A program made the translations under genes and the position numbers. Shown one piece after another: positions 38,501 to 44,969 of a stretch of 64,000 nucleotides of DNA; the stretch's first letter is position 1; each line of letters begins with the position of its first letter. The notes below the pieces were generated by a model. The model did no database searches, had not been told where the DNA came from, and saw nothing but the letters and a program-made list of their open reading frames with translations. The DNA comes from Sphaerolaimus hirsutus (Eukaryota > Nematoda > Chromadorea > Monhysterida > Sphaerolaimidae): the NCBI GenBank assembly GCA_964036195.1, contig OZ038460.1, positions 3,537,504-3,601,503 of the forward strand. The letters are read 5' to 3'.

Positions 38501-41500
38501 GACACACTAGTGACAAACCATGAATAAAAAACGAATTTCAAAAAAATTCTGGTGAAAAATTACCCCTCAAATAAGCCATACTTGAATTCACCTCCCTCAA
38601 AATTTGCTGATGAAATAATAAACTCCTGGGAGTATTTCGAGGAAATATTGTATGCAGATCTTTATACCCAGGTAACCATATCCATTTACCTAGTTAAACT
38701 ATGCGGCGGCGAAATAAAAGTTTGGGTAATTAGGGGCCAGATTAGCAGTCAGAACCATAGAAAAAACTGATTGAAGAGGCAACAGAATAAGGAGTAGAAA
38801 GTCGAAAAACGCGCATTCCATTATTAAAAAAACAGCGCTTCCAGCATGCACTTCCAGTATGCCGCAAAAACAATACAAAATTAACATGCTCCAAGCTATA
38901 AAAAAATCGAAAAAATCGCACCTGCACTTGGCCATATCCTCCATAACTATCCCCACTATCCGTCCTTTGATTTTCATATGGATCAACGCTGATTTTCTGC
39001 ACCGACCACAACGATTCAACATCATTATTCGAATCATCAGTCGCATAATTGGACTGTGAATTGTCATTATTCGATGGCCTTGGCGCCGGCGCGGCCGCCA
39101 CCGAGTTGCCGTAGGATGAGTAACCGTTTGAGGGTTCGTAGGCGCCTGTCGCGTGGAAACTGGGAACTGGGTCGCCTGTTATTTGGGGGGGGGGGGTTGG
39201 GGGTTTCCAAATCGGGGGGTTGCCATGCAATGTATCAAAATTTCAGTAAAAAATATTCCTTCTTTTTGTTATCATTGCCATTTTACATGACATTTTACAC
39301 CTGAATTTACAATTTACAGGGCTCGGGACTGCACCCAGGCTCGCCATTGGTCTTGCAGGAAACTTGAATCATTAAATTATGATATCGCAGATCACAAGTT
39401 TGCTCCGTTTCCATTAGATACTTGCATAACTAAGTATCTCATTTCCAGGCTACCCAAATAGCCCCCCACCCCCAACCCACGCCCCCCCCCCAAACCCACC
39501 AGTCTCCCCATAGGCAGTGTCGCTGACATAACTGGGCTGCTGTGACCCACTGCTATAGGCACCACCGCCAGAATTCGAACGCGGCCGTATAGGCTGCGTT
39601 CTCGCCGCGCGAACTTGTGCCGCCGCGCCGACCGGCCGCGATCCGTAAACTACCTCCGGCATGATCGGTCCATAGGGTATTGATTCGATTGGCGGTTCGC
39701 CTGAATTGATAGGGGTGTAAATTGGGTGGGAGAGTTGGTTTGGGTGCATTGGGTTTGAAAATGGCAAGGTGTTTGAGAAAACTTGTATAAAATTTGAAAT
39801 TGCCCTTTGTTCAATGAGTTTTCGGATTTTATTTTCGACCTTTTCCGAATTTATAAAGATAGTTTTCAAATTCTTTACACTGGTTTATGGACTATCGAAT
39901 GTTTTGTAACAATCGATTAATAATCAATATTTTATTGAACACTGTTGCACAACATCTTTCTAGCTGTTGCCGTGGATGCTTTCACTCATTTCCCCTATTT
40001 TTCCCACCACACTGCGTTTCTATTGCCGGTAGGCGTTAACCTGTATCTTGCAACCTAAATAACCTTAGAAATCGTAAAACATGACAGTACCATTGGGGCC
40101 GATGGCGACAATGGGCTGCGGCCCTCTGGCGATGTAGGGCACGATGGGCTTGAGCGCCTGCTCGCGGCGCGACCGCTGCAGGAAGAAGTCCTTCGTGGGC
40201 CGGTCGTCCGCCACCAGCTTCGCCGCAGGCGACCTGGGGTCACATCCAATTGGGAGCACGATTTCTGAGCTTATTGTTCTAATCGAAATTTGGACCTGCC
40301 GTCGAAATTTGGGAAACATATTTGTTTTGAATACATTTGAGTTTAAAAATAATTAATAATATTTTATCGACATCAACAGTAGTTGGCAGACACCTTACTC
40401 TGGTAAACTCAAACTGAAAAAATGGTTAAAAAATAAAAGTAACGATACAACTAGAATTTCCCACCCTTCTACTCACAAAAACGGATCCGGCGGCACAGTA
40501 ACCACCGCCTCAAGTCCCTTAAACTGCGCAAAGTGCGCAAACTCATCAGCGACGCTGGCCAACACGGCCTGCCTGTCGCGCGACAGCGCCAGTCTCTTCT
40601 CCGCGCCCTCGAACGGCTCCCACAGGTCGCCCTTCCTGCACAGGCCGCACGTGACCGGACACAGTTCCCTGATCTTGTCCGCGTGAGATAGTTTGCAGTA
40701 GCCGACCAGTTGAACGCAGTCGTAGCTGTAGTAGGATCTGGGGGCAGTCACAGATCTTGTGAAGGGCCATGGGAAATGGAAAATGTCATGTAAAGTGGGA
40801 AAAGTCATGTGAAATGACCTGGAAAATAGCAAACGTGCGTTTGCCATTTTCCAGGACATTTTACATGACTTTTTACACTTTGCACGACATTTGACATTTG
40901 ACAGGGCACTTCACAAGCTCTGGGATCGCCACCTGTCCTCGCAAATAATGCACATAGACGGGCCAATTAGCAGTGACGATAGTGAAATGATAGTGATAAT
41001 TAATTGATTCGGGTTGATAATTAACTGCGGGGTGCCGCGCGGCCGCCGTCTACTCGCAGCCGGCCGCATGACCGCCGCCGTGCCGCGTCGCTGCAGCGGC
41101 AGCGCGGCTTACTTTGAGCGCCGCCGCAGTTGATTCAGGTAGGTCATTGGGTGAGATTTGGTGTAGCTGAGAAGAATGCTCCAGTTTTCGACGATCGACA
41201 TTTTCGTTGCGAAATATTTAGTGCCGGCTGACTAATGGAAGTTTTTTGATGATACACGTCAATCAACATAGGTAAATATACTTATGTACTTAGTATTTTA
41301 GGTACTTTTTTACACAAATCACAAAGGTGCGAACTCGCTCATTCGAAGTGTGTGCGAAAATCAATTGTCAAGTGGCGCGGGGCGTTTTGTGGGTCAACGA
41401 CCATGAAATGAACGCGGCAAAATATTGAGTTAGCGCGGCAGTCAACCTAATTGACTACCGCGTCGCTTTTGTCAACTCGGAAAAACATCAGAGTCGAACA

Positions 41501-44500
41501 AAAAGCCCTCACAACTTGCGACATTCGGTCGCCATTGCATGTGGCTCTTTACGCGTGATCGGCCGCAATCAATTGTAAATCCACGCATTTCTGCCGCAGC
41601 AGAGTAGACACGCTAAACACCACACGACTGCACTATTTTATCAATATCACCAGCCAAAAATGTCGGCCCGGCGGCAGCACAATGGCGGCGGCCGCGTGCC
41701 GCACATGAATGACATTCCGCTGTGGCTGCAACGCCGCTGCGTTCTACCTGGCGGGCTAATAGTGCAAAGGTGAGTCGAGCTGAAATAGCCACTGGAGGAT
41801 GTGCGGCGAATTTGGACACACGCGCTCACAAGGGGGTCAGTTTCAGGTCGTTTCAAACGGTGGGGTGTGTGATAAGGGATTTAAAAAAGGGTGTGATAGG
41901 GTGATAGGTTGAATTGACACTTTCAAAATGCGGTCGCACTTTTTGTCGCCAAACTTGTCACGAAACTTGACACTTTTTATTCTTGACAACCGTCGCGTCA
42001 CTTGACACTATTCGCAAGAGCATCCGGCCGCGAGACACCCGACCGGCCGCGAATAATCAGTCGCGCCCGCCGGGCATTATGTTGACTTGTTTCCACGCAC
42101 TATCAATTGGGTAGATCGGGCGCGCGACGGCTAGAAGCGGCCACTTGCGCAACTGACGCAGAGTGCGCACTGCCCTTTTGTGCCGCCGGAGGCGCTTGGG
42201 AAGGGATTTTAGTGACCCGACATGTTTTTGTCGGGCAGCCCGATTTTTCGTGATCTAAAATTAAATCTGCTGCTCCTTTAAAACGACTCTGTCGGGCAAC
42301 GCCCAATCGGGTTGCCCGAAACACGTGTCGGGTTCATTTCATACACCACCGCCAGCAAATTTCAATATCGGCGCGGCACGGCCGCAGCCCTCCGGCCATG
42401 TCGCCTAGCCGTTTGGCAGGCCGCCGCGCGAAGAACACCAGCGGCGGGAAATCGTATTCTATTTTTTTTTACGAGAGAGCCACACATCGATAGTCGAAAA
42501 CACTTCAAAATCACAGAATAATGGACATCAAGCAGAAGCAGCAAATTGTGCAATGGACATCAAGAGATGGCGGCAAACGGCGCCACGTTGTAATACCGGA
42601 AATTGTGTTTAAAAAAATATGTTTACATGCTACATAATTAGTTATTACACACACGGGTGTTGTGATAAGATATTTATTATTATTGCTTTATTGAGTGGCC
42701 TGAAGAGGCCTGTGTTTGAACTCATCATCGAATGTCCATAAAAGCTATAAAAAATTCGCAAAACAAATTTTTGGAAACCGAAAGAAATTTTTGCAACTTG
42801 CAAAGTGCGCAATTAAACAGAGATTCTACATGCGTCATGCAAATAAAAATCGGAAATACACAAAGCGAAAAAAATTCCCCGCCAAAAACACATCCACGTA
42901 CAACATGCACTGCCGCGATAAATTCTATCTCCAACCACAACATAGCCAATATATCCGATAGTGATATGATATGATTTCTACTAGTCAATTCAATATGCGC
43001 GCATAGCCTAAGGCAGGGGGGGGGGTGATTCATTTTCAACCCAAAATTTTCACATACACTCTTATATATTCACATATTTTGTGTGGATAAAAACCCATCA
43101 TATCAGATACAGATCGATTGATTTCTATAGGCTGCACGCGTGTGGATGTGTGCATTTTTGTTTGGTGGATATGTACTTGGAGATGTTCTCAAAGGTGTGG
43201 GGATTTTTCCGATGATTTTATTTATGTACCAACTTGGATTTTGGTGACGAGTCTTCGAAATGGATGATAAAAAATTTTAGCGGCCGATTTTGAAAGCGAC
43301 GTGAATGTCATGGTTATGCTCTTCAAAGTTCACAACCTAAAAATGAAAATAGGTACACATTATTTATGTAGGTATGCTCTCGCGGCCGATTAGTGTCACT
43401 TTCAGGATTACACTTTTTTCGCCGATAATCACACAAGCAATCAAATGATTTGATGCTCAGTAAACTGACAAAGTAGCAAAGTTTTTCAAGTGTGTCGATG
43501 TGAAAAAAATGTCGCGCCGACAACTTAACCGATGGCACTCAAAGTTCAAATATGCGTCCATGTAAATATGTGAATTTTTTTGAAGAGCATAGATACCTCA
43601 CTTCCAGTTTTGCCGCGAAAATAGTCTAAAAAATAGATGATGCAAATCGAAACATTTTAGAAATGAAAGTGGAAACTAATCGCCAAGCGTGCAAACAAAT
43701 AGAAATTGCTACATACCGTATTACCTCGAATTATCCCCCCCCCCCCTTGAATCTACCCCCCCTCGAAATACCCCCCCCCCTAAAATCGGCTGAGGAAATA
43801 ATAACCCCCCCCCCCTCGAAATACCCCCCTAAAATTGAGTGTAAAGTACATGTACATGACAAATACCGTAGTTTGTGATCTGTACAATGCAGAACACACG
43901 TAAAAGTGATGGCTAAGTCACGTTAGGGAAGGGTTTATGTGTATATACAGCGATATATGCCTATAAACACATATACATCTACGTAATTGTTAGATTTTTC
44001 TACGTCTGCGTATGGGGAATTTCCGAAAATTTCTGGCGAAATAATAGACCCCCCCTCGAATAACCCCCCTCGAATTATCCCCCCTCAAATTTTGCTGGCG
44101 AAATAATAAACCCCCTGGGGGTATTTCGAGGTAATACGGTATTTAGTAAAAATAAATATATAGGTACTAATGCGTTCAAAATCATCAATATCAACAAACA
44201 AAAACATGATATTCGAACAGAAAAACATGGGTCAAGGACCAGACAAAATACACCCCATAAATCAAATTCACCCGCCACTATTCAAACATCGAAAAATCTA
44301 TCGAGAAAAACGTAATCCGATCGAATTCCCCAAATTCACAAATCCATCACCTATGTATTTTAGCCAATATCACAATTCAATTTTCAAAAGTTGCCAAATC
44401 CCCCAGTTGCTAAATTTGCACATGAAAACTGGGTAGCGACAGCCAGCCACACAATTGAAAAAAATTGAATATTGGAACTTCAAAGTGCTTTTTATTTACG

Positions 44501-44969
44501 AGCTGATTTGAATATGGGGATGAGATATTTTTGACCAAAAAGGTTCGGAAATAAGGATATTTAATGATAAATTTTCGTGCAAAAAACCCAAAATACTCGA
44601 AAATAAAATTATCAAACAATAGCCAAGCATACAAATTGAATACCTCTTATCACATTTTCCACCTCTACATGCGTCACAAAGCTGCAAGCAGGGGGCAGTC
44701 CCAGACCCTGTAAATGTCAAATGTTATGCAGTGTCAATAATCATGTAAAACGACCTGTGAATTTCCGGGGCATTTTACATGACTTTTGACACTTTGCATG
44801 ACACTTGACATTTTACAGGCCATTTTACAGGGTCTGGGATTGGCACCAGGTCGGGCGACGGCCGCCGCAACGGCACAATGTCGCCGCGACATGTTTCATT
44901 GTGTTCCAGCGACAAGTTAAGCTGATTCCACATGATTTTCAACAATTCAACGACATATGTACGACCGCC
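17599..44969 (-). CDS. Secreted ShK-domain / DB-module matrix protein (5' end missing)
   Basis: Fourteen exons chain with consistent phases on the minus strand: 44847-44969, 44644-44681, 40477-40737, 40091-40233, 39500-39700, 38922-39175, 37191-37623, 34612-35106, 32912-33401, 21183-21312, 20212-20542, 19516-19781, 18097-18243, 17599-17685 (stop TGA). That gives at least 1132 residues. Exon three carries a ShK-like six-cysteine unit (YDCVQLVGYCKLSHADK, then LCPVTCGLC), preceded by CDACRGGKCDKR. The long middle is Pro/Gly/Ser-rich, with four near-identical 15-residue units of NVNTPGFTPGAPNG type. The last three exons hold 12 cysteines spaced as in DB modules, with CC pairs in LQQCCKMNSISPYC and SDCCRAKGVHGC. 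Such proteins are extracellular and often cuticle- or matrix-associated; function here is inferred from domains only. The intron at 21313-32911 is inflated to 11.6 kb by nested transposons. The first exon and signal peptide were not found. Confidence 0.82.
17930..18055. repeat. Truncated copy of the CAG-target palindromic family
   Basis: Repeats of CATGACATTTGACATTTCA lead to the family right end GGCTCTGTGACTGCCCC followed by CAG. It lies in the last intron of the ShK/DB gene, about 45 bases from the donor of the DB exon. The left end is missing. Confidence 0.7.
18290..18660. repeat. GTTTACTAGAA / AGCTGATTTATGAG imperfect palindromic repeat
   Basis: Words such as GAGTTTGCCAGAAT, TCAACTATAGTTGACGAA and TTCAAAGCTGATTTATGAGT occur in inverted order, plus GTGTGYGGCCAC...GTGGCTGCACGCAC at 18470-18505. 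Related copies lie at 36010-36365, 40300-40420, 48463-48640, 52040-52225 and 60115-60275. Confidence 0.55.
18684..18943. mobile_element. TATACTCGGCGGACCGCA TIR element
   Basis: GGTATACTCGGCGGACCGCA at left is exactly mirrored by TGCGGTCCGCCGAGTATACC at right. The 260-base interior has no ORF but includes CTCCATCATGACGTCATC, also found near 47790 (inverted) and 62145. Confidence 0.88.
18941..19400. mobile_element. CCGTATTTCCTCGAAA C-rich MITE
   Basis: Left end TACCGTATTTCCTCGAAAAA and right end TATTTCGAGGAAATACGGTA, TA on both sides, interior of poly-C blocks with CTCGAAATAC spacers. It abuts the 18684-18943 element, sharing the terminal TACC, so one inserted at the end of the other. Confidence 0.8.
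19850..20180. repeat. GGGTCTTTTACATGACA repeat block with internal hairpin
   Basis: Multiple copies of ACATGACATTTGACA and ACAGGGTCTTT words flank a hairpin whose arms are GTGTATCCAAATCTTATTGT and its complement (about 19970-20040). It appears related to the CAG-target palindromic family but is rearranged. It lies in a ShK/DB intron. Confidence 0.6.
20707..21076. mobile_element. 370-base near-perfect hairpin element
   Basis: CTGATACGCACATCTGYCCG at the left edge is mirrored at the right edge (CGGACAGATGTGTGTATCAG). Almost the whole length is one long inverted repeat with arms of about 170 bases (TTCACTTGACACWTTTTC, AGATATGAGTGAAGTGAAAA) around a short centre. It lies in the intron between exons 20212-20542 and 21183-21312. 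RNA from it would form a long double-stranded stem. Confidence 0.85.
21420..21915. repeat. GTACTGAAC...ACGTAAA dispersed repeat
   Basis: The sequence from AAAGGTACTGAACTTTTTCAAAGTAAACG to CTCGAGTATATGTATTTATCGAG matches 61167-61665 in order and content (TACTCAC, AGAAAACGTAAA, GAGTACCGGTATTTTTTCGCG). Its right end meets the TA in front of the long-TIR element. No coding potential. Confidence 0.7.
22208..22354 (+). repeat. 5' LTR of gypsy-like element
   Basis: 147 bases, TGTTGTGAAATG...CTCATAACA. It differs from the 3' LTR only at two bases near 22251. Confidence 0.95.
22513..24663 (+). CDS. gag: Gag protein of gypsy-like element
   Basis: A 716-residue frame. The middle (about residues 255-360) has the tryptophan- and hydrophobic-rich pattern of retrotransposon capsid domains (SGEAPDNFKDWKENVEQHLF). 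A CCHC zinc knuckle at residues 453-466 (CTYCKKLGHKEDTC) is the nucleic-acid-binding nucleocapsid part. Asn-rich repeats with GN.GA spacing occupy about residues 180-235. The ATG at 22513 is about 160 bases after the 5' LTR; a second in-frame ATG follows at 22534. The frame stops at TGA 24661, and the codons just beyond encode the protease in the same frame, so a Gag-protease product would need readthrough, unless the TGA is a mutation. Confidence 0.9.
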   Translation: MNIFSVNMERTPPRVLTRSAQPNVALGVSDMDFFATADRQRQAAERNMHRNPNSVNAPNELNTSCSTAVVGSSPDASNHPVSLLDTQTPFLNDSAIFAIGRNMSASRPTNSPVVDLQVSQENLQHSQFVQMNQQMNDLTNLVQDMQLTVVQSIQLSTVTMNNEIANIKDRLDALDKGKNSMGNVVPTSVDNLGAISGDIGNRGAVSDNVENLGNVENYGNSGIGATSEMVNVSNISSIGAMPLQVVISSIPTFSGEAPDNFKDWKENVEQHLFMVPEALLARFWYMIFTAKLVLLAKNLWKSFTRDQKQNYKFILQEFEKSFRSHTQRMTVSQWEKQTQLETETCMTYCMRLVGKLPIEYKKRAQEEQNFIILIRFIQGVKRELFEQNVLVTLQKDIENKVITEPREAAQRLDDYIFELTRLGLRQKLGNTKPNFGPNKQPIKQFNCNPPVQCTYCKKLGHKEDTCYSKRNNENKKLPPTAGYSGVKSFGPSATHNTNLKPQSAMKGPMVNKVHANLASLVENIQNLSDSLQNAFVSLPDTLQSLKIHKPILNSSNLQEQEVIEENAIDKDSASSVEDDVTTTEPDSEFLSPLFEIPIIDKNNIYFEKTHAHTQIWKWMGQQCWKMTLLIQTCAMLCQGLWIKPSIKPIRKLTHSIFSVISHFCDFFIGAYAPIARQITATFTSLQKQNVIQMYKFNLYDLKTNLIMAPITLFGQF
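24664..25362 (+). CDS. Aspartic protease region, in frame after gag TGA
   Basis: The frame directly after the gag stop reads AVIDTGATCSVISKSVL at 24667-24717, with DTGA as the retropepsin active site, then a second motif region (ILLGLDLLP at about 24932) typical of the C-terminal part of retroviral-type proteases. It has no ATG until 24754, which is after the active site, so it cannot start independently and still be functional. The frame ends at TAA 25360, inside a run CCAAAAAAATAAA, and overlaps the RT frame, which is +1 relative to it. Confidence 0.85.
   Translation, partial: NAVIDTGATCSVISKSVLQTILHKAKITIPLSKLLKPANVIIHHAGGVVPPEKIKQIFIPVTHTDKNGTVYKKIVSFLVNLSNTATTKILLGLDLLPYMNFMEIIRDHFHSKTLENVSTKLPKSTIDSKSQLNNKLDRKAKNGIFTAENVNIPSNSISKINFAISNLNATDAKTSGVCEFSLLQKNNPWLDIYDIYLSSANTNIYQTIVLNNTNHTIQLKKNVKIGQFYPKK
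25337..28129 (+). CDS. pol: Pol: reverse transcriptase, RNase H, integrase
   Basis: A 930-residue frame. The RT has SPWASPINVVKKGDNDWRL, DLKHGFYNLPL and the catalytic box YLDD at residues 268-271. RNase H follows, with QTDACRYGLAAVLL (Asp about 424) and TDNSGIV. Integrase has the HHCC zinc finger (AHSGLYASHGG to CQHCSECHRFK) and a D,D35E core: Asp713, Asp771, Glu807. All catalytic residues I can see are intact. The frame stops at 28129, just where the chromodomain-less GPY/F module begins in another frame (GPFLVV at 28117, open to TAA 28231), so the C-terminus is frame-shifted. The first ATG overlaps the protease frame; translation probably depends on a frameshift rather than on this ATG. Confidence 0.93.
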   Translation: MDNFIQKNKIFNFSTKILEGVQNLIAVEDQIPPNFVASVPDFPTKQTDRFKHIKENLPMNDMCELSKCQKTTFEQLIHDFHDIFSCGEFDVGCTSLVAHFIRVDPSQKPIKQAVRYEAPQKRPYIHTTIEQMLARGIIEPCDSPWASPINVVKKGDNDWRLTVDYRLVNLISQVQSYPLPQIGHILTELAGRKVFSSLDLKHGFYNLPLGDEQTKDITAFVCSMGQFRFLRCPMGACGSPASFQRLMNVMLRGLVQPQEASRPWVRSYLDDLLITTDTVDKHLLAIQKVFERLRWAGLKLGPKKCLFLVHKLRYLGHDIDSFGIKPAFNRVTAVLEQPEPTSMQDLRRFLGKTTYFSHFIPCYADVSAPLYHAISGKFPKRGFTPLLWTESMKKSWKLLKIALTNPPCLAHPQYDGREFFIQTDACRYGLAAVLLQKDDKNRFHPLAYISKRVHAEYKNWSAAMLEALAVAYACRRFSPIIDGQKIVIQTDNSGIVQAYKSPNVSILERWSMYLQNTITRIEHRPANMNKIADQLSRNPIDLNDKEDEKILSEVSDLIDTIPGLNNTENILISEINNNSEFSWEKEQLKDKKIQEYKIAIENGKIFENACIIDNIVHVLTPYHTKCFVKWIPEHHKNAFLVQAHSGLYASHGGVEKTLALLTKFGAWPSMKADIIKYCQHCSECHRFKVHKHGKAPMLLTPTPSEPFHTVHIDLTELPKIGTFQYILVIVCGLTRYGVSVPLSNRKSETITKLFKKHFVRVYGAPSKIISDNAPEFLSDNFSKMCKEFNIQHITGQTYHPQTNGIAERTIQSICNILRMIPGKGSWIQNVSLATLKYNMAMNTITKYPPFLLIFQRMPRINYFTNSILSEENPQKLWRFAELNTELAKRKYISWFNNKRLIKCLDKIIPGQKVMIKSTDSKKLSETLAHF
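28250..29752 (-). CDS. Antisense spliced cargo gene inside the LTR element, unknown
   Basis: Six exons on the minus strand fit in phase: 29734-29752 (ATG), 29470-29663, 29216-29383, 28955-29134, 28743-28880 and 28250-28549 (stop TAA). Introns are 70-86 bases except one of 193, all GT-AG; one donor (GTGAAT) is weak. The sum is 999 bases, 332 residues. It starts MSSLLAACKSLKAHSREALG and includes a Lys/Glu-rich stretch (DKEHKLRVEKERKFF), several cysteines (CSSLQCAQMQSCH; ECCANCFQ) and ends ELNHFMFER. I recognise no domain, signal peptide or membrane segment. Its stop is only 16 bases from the end of the integrase-related frame, and its start is 185 bases from the divergent plus-strand gene. Because it is antisense, its introns would survive retrotransposition. 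Confidence 0.6.
29753..29937. promoter_or_regulatory. Shared upstream region of the two divergent cargo genes
   Basis: The 185 bases between the two start codons are AT-rich and contain TATAAAAA at 29903-29910, about 28 bases before the plus-strand ATG. On the minus side I see no clear TATA box. It is the only place where a promoter independent of the LTR could lie, but function is inferred from position alone. Confidence 0.4.
29938..32173 (+). CDS. Sense spliced cargo gene inside the LTR element, unknown
   Basis: Eight exons can be joined with matching phases: 29938-30219, 30288-30449, 30692-30965, 31036-31199, 31273-31385, 31458-31542, 31723-31930 and 32010-32173 (stop TAA). They total 1452 bases, 483 residues. 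Exon one has a cysteine cluster (CCRCGPFLKDIC) and a likely coiled coil (REEQNKNLASKLL). Exon four is Arg/Gly-rich (GRGWGQFKYNRPYGRARSHN), as in RNA-binding tails. Later exons are Ser/Thr/Ala-rich. No domain is recognised. The end of exon two and part of the following intron are repeated at about 30567-30648, and exon two also has a well-behaved alternative frame, so that exon is uncertain. The acceptors of exons seven and eight are also choices among alternatives. The stop lies 50 bases before the 3' LTR. Confidence 0.5.
32224..32370 (+). repeat. 3' LTR of gypsy-like element
   Basis: 147 bases, same ends as 22208-22354, followed directly by the TATGA duplication. Confidence 0.95.
33135..33290 (-). 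repeat. 45-base coding minisatellite in ShK/DB exon
   Basis: Four near-identical 45-base units encode NVNTPGFTPGAPNG-type 15-residue repeats in exon 32912-33401. Units differ by single bases (GTC/GCC). Proline- and glycine-rich repeats of this kind are usual in extracellular matrix proteins. Confidence 0.88.
34106..34366. mobile_element. Possible short TIR element, TATAC ends
   Basis: AGGTATACTCCGG at left and CGCCGAGTATACAT at right are imperfectly inverted. Inside, CGCTGGAAGTGTGCCAACAAT pairs with ATTGGCACGCTTCCAACACG. The same inner pair occurs at 50722-50906 (CGCTGGAAGCGTGCCAACG / TTGGCACGATTCCAACGCG). No coding content. Confidence 0.5.
36407..36569. repeat. CAG-target family palindrome, diverged intronic copy
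   Basis: Ends ACTCCAGACCCTGTAAAA and TTACAGGGTCTGAGAGTGCCCC with a hairpin centre (CAAACGTACGTTTGCCATTTTGCAGGG). It lies deep in the intron between exons 37191-37623 and 35106, not at a splice site, and no matching CAG duplication remains on both sides. Confidence 0.7.
38086..38652. mobile_element. CCGTATTTC C-rich MITE, degenerate copy
   Basis: Left TACCGTATTTCTTTGAATTA, right AGTATTTCGAGGAAATATTGTA. The interior has CCTCGAAAT words and a TTTCCGTTTTCCG segment. The right end is mutated relative to the other copies. Confidence 0.6.
39278..39345. repeat. Partial copy of the CAG-target palindromic family
   Basis: TTTTACATGACATTTTACAC...TTTACAGGGCTCGGGACTGCACC followed by CAG. This is the right half only, in the 324-base intron between exons 39500-39700 and 38922-39175. 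Confidence 0.6.
40741..40932 (-). mobile_element. Introner-like palindromic element, 3' end is the splice acceptor
   Basis: A 192-base palindrome bounded by the duplicated triplet CTG (plus strand, 40738-40740 and 40933-40935; CAG on minus). On the minus strand the element starts GTGGCGATCCCAG straight after one CAG, and ends GTGACTGCCCC before the other CAG. That second CAG is the acceptor of the ShK exon (40737). The internal arms (CATGACATTTGACATTTNACAGG) are shared with the other family members. If 40933 is an exon end, the element is excised exactly; the open sequence just upstream (MCIICEDR into SYYSYDC) would allow this, but whether that exon is used is unknown. Confidence 0.8.
41030..42430. 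other. GC- and CpG-rich stretches within ShK/DB intron
   Basis: Blocks at 41030-41135, 41660-41760 and 42000-42430 are far richer in CG dinucleotides than their surroundings (GCGGCCGCCG, GGCCGCGAATAATC). No exon is supported. An internal promoter or alternative first exon for the ShK/DB gene is possible, since the ShK exon lies about 300 bases downstream of the first block. Confidence 0.35.
42540..43713. other. No gene seen
   Basis: AT-rich intronic sequence. I see no exon with good splice sites and no clear repeat boundary. Confidence 0.4.
43714..44141. mobile_element. CCGTATTACCTCGAA C-rich MITE
   Basis: TACCGTATTACCTCGAATTA to TATTTCGAGGTAATACGGTA with TA at both edges and poly-C/CTCGAAATAC interior. 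Lies in the intron before the ShK exon. Confidence 0.85.
44692..44846 (-). mobile_element. Introner-like palindromic element filling a whole intron
   Basis: A 155-base palindrome bounded by the duplicated triplet CAG (plus strand, 44689-44691 and 44847-44849). Read on minus, the upstream exon ends in CTG at 44847 and the element begins directly with the donor GTGCCAATCCCAG. The other end is GACTGCCCC, then CTG and CTTGCAG, the acceptor of exon 44644-44681. The intron is 165 bases, of which all but ten are this element. Its arms (CCCAGACCCTGTAAA, CATGACACTTGACATTTTACAGG) match the copies at 40741 and 58942. Confidence 0.85.

Noticed and set aside
41030-42430. GC-rich block as recently transferred bacterial DNA
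   Set aside because: No bacterial-type gene is present and high CpG is better explained as an island inside an animal gene.
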